The translations under genes were made by a program, and so were the position numbers. Below are positions 58,419 to 64,000 of a DNA stretch of 64,000 nt, one piece after another. The stretch is from Pegea sp. RAD2-039. Taxonomy: Eukaryota; Chordata; Thaliacea; Salpida; Salpidae. A model generated the notes under the pieces. It did no database searches, had not been told where the DNA came from, and was given only the letters and a program-made list of their open reading frames with translations. Location of the stretch: positions 868,001-932,000 of the forward strand of contig JAQGEQ010000084.1 of NCBI GenBank assembly GCA_034620365.1, in the 5' to 3' direction. Position 1 is the stretch's first letter. Every line of letters begins with the position of its first letter.

Positions 58419-61400
58419 TTATATGAGAAGTGCTTTCATCTCTTCATATTTGTCGTTGTCAATAATCTGCCATTTGCAGCGTAATTTCTGTGAAACAAAA
58501 AAGTTTTTTACTGAATATTCAACATCTAGATTAAACACCAACTTCGAGGTCCTCCTCATCTTTCTTTTTGTGTAAAATTTTATAAAGATTCCAAGCAGAG
58601 ATCGACTGAGACCTACAAATATCATTTGCGTTCAACTCCGCTTCATACAGTGAACGGTTCAATGACTTCTGACTTTTTCTGCAAACCAATTAAACCATCA
58701 AACAAAAGTCACGTGAGAAGATCTCGCGACCTCAGAGTTGAAGTCTCAATTTTGACCAAACCATCAAGAAGCCATCTAAGTGATGTAAAATCACCACGAA
58801 GCTTCTCGCTAGATGTCGCACTCTCTTCTTTCCACAATTGATCTTTAGTCGAATTAAAAGCGTCAAGAGTCAATTTGACGATTTTGTAAGAATCAGCAGA
58901 TCCAGGATCAGAGTTTAAGATATCAAAAGCTTCCTTCCAATATTTACAAGATTGTAAAAGATGAGCAACCAGCTGATGTGAGAACAAATCAGAATTTGTT
59001 TGTAAAAGTGATCAGCTGACCTGCTTGTTGTCGTCATTTGCATATTTCGTCAACTTCTTCACTTTCTCTTCATCCATTCCTGACTCATTAATTTCTTTCC
59101 ATGTTTTGAAAAATAGTTTTTTCTTTTCAGGCAATTTGGACTGAAATTAAATTGAAAAATTTCAAAATTCTCACTTTCATCTTCAACACTAACCATTAAT
59201 TCCTCCATTTTGTTAAATTCTTTATTAATTAAACACGTGACCAGCTGGCTTGATAAGATCCACGTGTTAATTGCATCATCACAAGTGGTCACGTGATTCA
59301 GTAGCTTGTCCACATCTACAAACTGACCACATTTGCCCATGTACCTACCAAAGAAGAAAACAGTCACGTGATTTATGACGTAGTATAAACTCAAACATTT
59401 GAAGAATCGAGTCGGCTTGAATCGCTCCAACAAGAAGAATCCAAGATTCTTTGCTACCAGGATGACGAAACACGAATCTTTGAGCTTCTTTTAGTGCTTC
59501 ATGCCTTGAAAGTTAAATAATGAGTTTGGAAACACTAAAAAAAGATCAGTTACTTTCTGTTTGAACAAATAGAACCAGCAGCGAGAAGAGACTGAACAAG
59601 AATAAGATGAGTTGAAAAGTCATCATCGTTGTTTGATACGAAAGATTTAGTTTGTTGATGTCTTAAAGAGTTAACTTGAAGATCATAGAAAAGTTCTCGC
59701 GTCTGCTTGATGGATTTGAGGAGTAAGTTGAAGTTCTTTTGTTTGTAAGTAAACAGTAGTTGGCATTTTAAATGATGGTATTGCCATGAATCGGGATATC
59801 TGTTGAAAAGAAGATAAGTCGAAAGATTGGATGATCTTACTCACTTCTCTAAGAGCTTGTCACAACATTTCATCGCCAAATTTTCATCTTCAACTTTTGC
59901 ATGACTCATCACCGCCACCAAGTGGTCATCAAAAGTATCTCTCTTTAAGTTGTTTGTAATTTCACAGATCTTATTAATATCTTCTTTGTTATTTTCAAGT
60001 AAAGCTGAATGAGTAAGAGTTAAGTGAAGAGCTTCAGATGTTGTTTATACTAACCAATCGAAAGCAACCAACTGTAAGATTTGATCTGATGAAAGATCTG
60101 TTTGGCTTCTTCTGATCTGTTGTGGCTCCAAAGATCAAATGCAAGAGCCTGAAGTGCTTCTTTCTTCTCTTCTTTACTCCGAGACACTTCAATTGCCTAA
60201 ATACATTGAAGACGAGTCATCAAAAATTAATTCTTTTTAACATAGAGTTCACCTTCAAATAGTTATGCTTAGAAAGAGCTTCTAGTCGAGCTCGAGAAAA
60301 GATTGCTCCAAATTGAATGAAGTGATCAAAATCTTTCAAATCACTTTTAATGTCTTCATAGATCTCAATTGCTTTTTCAAATTTCGAATTTTTACTAAAA
60401 TAAAAAACAATTATTAAAATGAAGTAGAAAGATAACTTCACCTGAAAATCCGGGAATAGTTGATCGAATTCCTCACATCTTTATTCAACATCCACGAATT
60501 TTTGTAAGCATTTTCACTCTCTAAATTCAAATTTTGCTCCTCCAGAAGAAATCCAAGAGACGTCCACATCGGAGCACTGGTCACAATTTGTTTAGTTTTT
60601 TGTCAGGTTGCTTTCTAATTTTACTTTTAAATTCAGGTTTGTTACTAGAATCTCTAATTTTATGTCATATACAAGTATGCCTTTCAAAGAATTTAATTTA
60701 AAATTGTTAAATCTATGAATGAACAAACCAATTTGGGTTTCTTCTACAGTACATGGCTAATTGAGGTAAAGTTGAACTAATACTTTTCCACATTTCTTCT
60801 TTACTAGATCGTCGTGTGCTTATCATATGACAAACCCACCAAATATAACCTTCAACACCAATCACAAAGTTTATCAGAAAATTGAAAAATGATCTCACCT
60901 GAAACAGCCTCAGGATGAAATTGTAGCTCAGTTGAATGCCTGAATAAGTCCATAGAGTCAGAATTTCCAATCATTTCAGCAGTTAAAGCCTGAATTCATA
61001 GAATTTTAACAAATACGATTTTTATACGGAATATGAACCTGGCAAACCCAAACGTTCACAAAATTCGGTTGCAGACTTTGAGCGACATTAAAAGCTTGAT
61101 GAGCCAACTCTATAAAGGAAGAGGTTAGATACAAGACCCCCAAGTTGCCCCAAGCCTTCCAATTGTTGCTTTCTTTTTCAATTGATTTAATGAAGGCGTG
61201 TTGAGCGAGTTTTTTGTTCTGAAATTAAAAACTAATGAAAATAAAATCATTAAATCAAGAATTTACTTCACAAAGTTGACTGGCAGCAATTATTCCCAAA
61301 TTGTTCCATATTAGATGATTATTTGGATCACATAACACAGCTTTTTTTGCAATCTGTAATCAGAATAGTTACTAGAGTAAGAGACTACATCAGAAACATT

Positions 61401-63968
61401 TAATTGGATTTACCAACAGAGATTTAATTGCTAACTCTTTTGCTTCAACATCTTTTTTGCACAAAGCAAGATAAAAATAATTTGTAGCTAAATCATTCCA
61501 CAAGTTTCCATTCTTGCTATTAGTTGATAAAGACTTAAGATAAAACTTACAACCAAGCTCAAGCGTCTGTAAGATGAAGATCATTTGATCTCTGCAAAGG
61601 TAACAGCTAATCTGGAAACTTATTAACTTGAAGTTTGTTTCTTGAGATCATTTCACTATTTCTTTCACAGATGTTTAATGGAATCTTCAAATCCACCAGC
61701 GAGTCAGCAATGGGGTAAACTAAGGAGCAACAATCACCAAGCAGCTTCCACAAACAAGAGAAGTTCGGTCTAATAACAAAAAAGAAATCATTTTAAGACT
61801 TTAATCAACGCAAAATTCTCAACTCCAACAGAGTCGTTTAATAAACGCTACTACCAGTTTCTTCACTTATTTTATTAAATGTTTGAAGAATAATTTATAT
61901 TTACTTATGCCTCTACAGTAGTCTTATTCTTTTTATATTAAATTGTGATATTTTTGTAACTCGCAGCGAATAGAGGTAAATGAAATACTTTTCAATCAAC
62001 GCTAGGTGGAGTTGATAAAGAGATGAGTTGATATGATCTATGCAAGTCTCATCACGACCTTCACTTAACATCTTTCGAGCCAGAAACAAATGAGATTGGG
62101 CTAACCCTGAACAAGATGAAGTTAAATTCATGATAAAAAGAACAACTTTCTGAGAGTTTATAAAAAGTTTAAAAAACAAATTTTATGGAACAAATTAAAT
62201 TAGTTTAATATTTTATATGAAAGAATGATTGATTGAAAGATAAGTGGAAACCTTTCAGAGGTGGTAGATAGGTTGGTGATAACTGGAGTACCTCTTCAAA
62301 TTCTCTTATGGATTCAGAGTAGTTCTGCAAAAACTAAAAACAAAAAAAGAAGTAAAAAGAAATTTGTAGAAAAATAGAACTCGTCAAAGATTTCAAACCT
62401 GATTAACAACACCCATTTGATAAATGGAAAAAACTGATTTCGGGTTCAACCGTCTAGCTCTGTTGAAAGACTTCCAAGCCGATGGATAACTTCCTCTTGC
62501 TACATAACTCTCTCCTAAACACTCCCAGCAAATTCTGAGGACAAGTTAGATGATCGTGATCTTTGATGAAAGATGCTAGCGACTTACGAATCGTCTGGGT
62601 CGATGCGTAGAACAGATTGAAAGCACCTAATCGCTTCTTCAATCTCTTTATTTTTTAAATGGCACAGACCAAGTCGAAGCCAGGCCCACTTGCACGACCC
62701 AGTCCCACTCTTATCAGTGATTTGCTTATACAGCGTGATAGCTGCTTCAAGTTTCTCTGAACAAAATAGTCAGTTCACAATAAAGAGATAAACATGACTA
62801 AACCTTGCTGGATGTAGGTATCTGCTAGACATATTCCAGTCTGCTGGTGGCTTGGATTTAGTCTGTATGATTTTTCATAACACTTTAAAGCCTTGACTTT
62901 ATCATTTGCTATTTTTGAATAGTATTGACCCAGATAAAAAAATGAAAGGCCGTGGTTGACATTTAACTTTACTGCCTATAGCAAAGCAGATTGAAAAAAG
63001 AACATTTTAGTTGCTATTTAAAAAATAATTACTTTTAAGAAATAGGTGAGACATTTGCTTTTATCTTTTTGATATTCCTCACTGAGATTCCATAAGAACT
63101 GTCCAATAAGAAAATAGCCGTAAAAGAAGTTTGGGTTTGTAGAAATAAATATCTCAATTTGCTTCAAAGCTTCTTCGTTTTTGTGGATCTGTTGATGTAA
63201 TTATATTAATCTCTAAGCATCAGTTCATTTACAAATTAGTACCAAATAACTACAAGTGATTTGATGACATTGTAATAACAATGTCAAGCCATACTTGTTT
63301 TTCATTTTTAATAAATAACTTTCAGCCTTTTCATATTCATTAAGATCAATTAATGTTTCAATTAATTTTGAATAAATTTCTTTCTCATATTTTGTTTCTT
63401 TTTTGAGAATCTGTAAAACATAAAGTAGAAAATGCAATAATTGTAATAGATTGAAATTTTAATATGAAACACTTACCATTTCAAATGTAGTTATTGACAG
63501 CCTTTTTGTTGTACTAACTTCTGAACCAGCTAAACATAGAGATAATAGGTAAGTTAAGTTTAGTTTGGTTGACTCAAAAGAATTTACAGAAAAATATTTG
63601 AGATCTTTTCCAAGCATCTTACATACTTGAAGACCAGCTCTATAAATATACAAAAAAGAAAATTTAAGATCACACAAAAGTTGCTGAAGCTTTTTAATGC
63701 AATTAAAAATCTCTAAAAATCAGTATCTATTTATTTATTTATTTATGAAATCACCTGCAAATTTTCTCAGCTTTTAAATATTCATCGGATTTGAGGTATA
63801 ATTCAATAATCATTATATGCACTGGAAGAAAATATGAGTTTTCTGATAAAGTTTTTTTTAAAAGTGCAATAGCATCATCCTCTTTTCCAAGATTAATCAG
63901 ATTTTTACTTTTGATTACATCTTGATATTTTCCAGTATAATTTTCAAAAATACTCCAATCACTATTAT
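58419..63968 (-). CDS. SKIC3: SKI3/TTC37 (SKIC3), Ski complex TPR scaffold, 5' end outside window
   Basis: TPR scaffold of the cytosolic Ski complex, which feeds mRNA to the exosome. 26 phase-consistent exons (1250 codons) from the right edge: 63755-63968, 63477-63639, 63243-63410, 63033-63188, 62804-62975, 62588-62756, 62399-62534, 62252-62324, 61989-62106, 61628-61769, 61414-61566, 61267-61353, 61039-61218, 60899-60989, 60729-60849, 60442-60576, 60253-60394, 60055-60196, 59845-60004, 59554-59799, 59391-59504, 59194-59344, 59021-59140, 58713-58972, 58543-58612, 58419-58487. Diagnostic segments in family order: CKWAWLRLGLCHLKNKE, CWECLGESYVARGSYPSA, FSCLWKLLGDC, AQHAFIKSIEKE..WGNLGVLYLTSSF, SMDLFRHSTELQFHPEA, APMWTSLGFLLEEQN, and the C-terminal ISAWNLYKIL..DNDKYEEM. 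Vertebrate homologues are about 1560 aa, so roughly 300 N-terminal residues lie beyond 64000. Confidence 0.95.
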
Positions 63969-64000
63969 CTAAAAATATAATTTCATATCATGAATTATCA

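Noticed and set aside
58682-58693. 12-nt micro-exon in SKI3 (AAAAAGTCAGAA on minus)
   Set aside because: Possible by phase, but a single intron from 58712 to 58613 joins the same frames without it and is simpler.

Overview
The window is animal nuclear DNA: AT-rich, with many very short spliceosomal introns (mostly 45-80 bp, GT-AG, with one probable GC-AG), AATAAA poly(A) signals, a tRNA-derived SINE family and LINE/LTR retrotransposon remnants. The gene set (IA-2/PTPRN, Disabled, SPATA22, GATOR2 WDR24, MCM10, Ski complex SKI3) is metazoan. Compact genes separated by repeat-bearing gaps suggest an invertebrate. I cannot place it more closely from sequence alone. Gene models were built by hand: reading frame, splice signals, phase continuity and recalled family motifs. 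No search was run.

Layout. 1-9.2 kb is mostly gene-poor: a SINE, LINE fragments, and one terminal exon (3363-3890, +) of an unrecognised regulator with two CtBP-type PxDL motifs. 9.2-22.4 kb (-) is a gene for an IA-2/PTPRN-like secretory-granule pseudophosphatase, traced from the cysteine-rich RESP18-type N-terminus to the inactive PTP domain. One of its introns carries a 3.1-kb, 21-bp minisatellite. 22.4-28.2 kb holds a LINE 3' end and a decayed Gypsy-like LTR element. 28.27-30.08 kb (+) is intronless IWS1. 31.50-34.43 kb (-) is the PP2A B55 subunit (10 exons, 466 aa). 34.4-37.8 kb is very AT-rich and empty. 37.85-39.21 kb (+) is SPATA22 (4 exons, 363 aa). 41.53-46.36 kb (+) is a Disabled adaptor. 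47.42-51.12 kb (-) is WDR24 (11 exons). 53.54-53.81 kb (+) is COA3. 54.10-58.29 kb (+) is MCM10 (18 exons). 58.42 kb to the right edge (-) is SKI3/TTC37, 26 exons visible, with its N-terminus beyond the window.

The genes do not form one pathway. They are ordinary housekeeping genes (transcription elongation, phosphatase targeting, TORC1 sensing, replication, RNA decay, COX assembly) plus a meiotic, an endocytic and a neuroendocrine gene. What stands out is tandem repetition: a 21-bp array, a 19-bp array and a 15-bp array inside IA-2 introns, and in-frame repeats inside IWS1, SPATA22, Disabled and MCM10. A tRNA-Val-like SINE with near-identical copies also sits in introns of three genes. No clearly new multi-gene system was found. 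The best leads are the SINE family, the IA-2 minisatellite with the apparently missing IA-2 ectodomain segment, and the repeat-rich MCM10.
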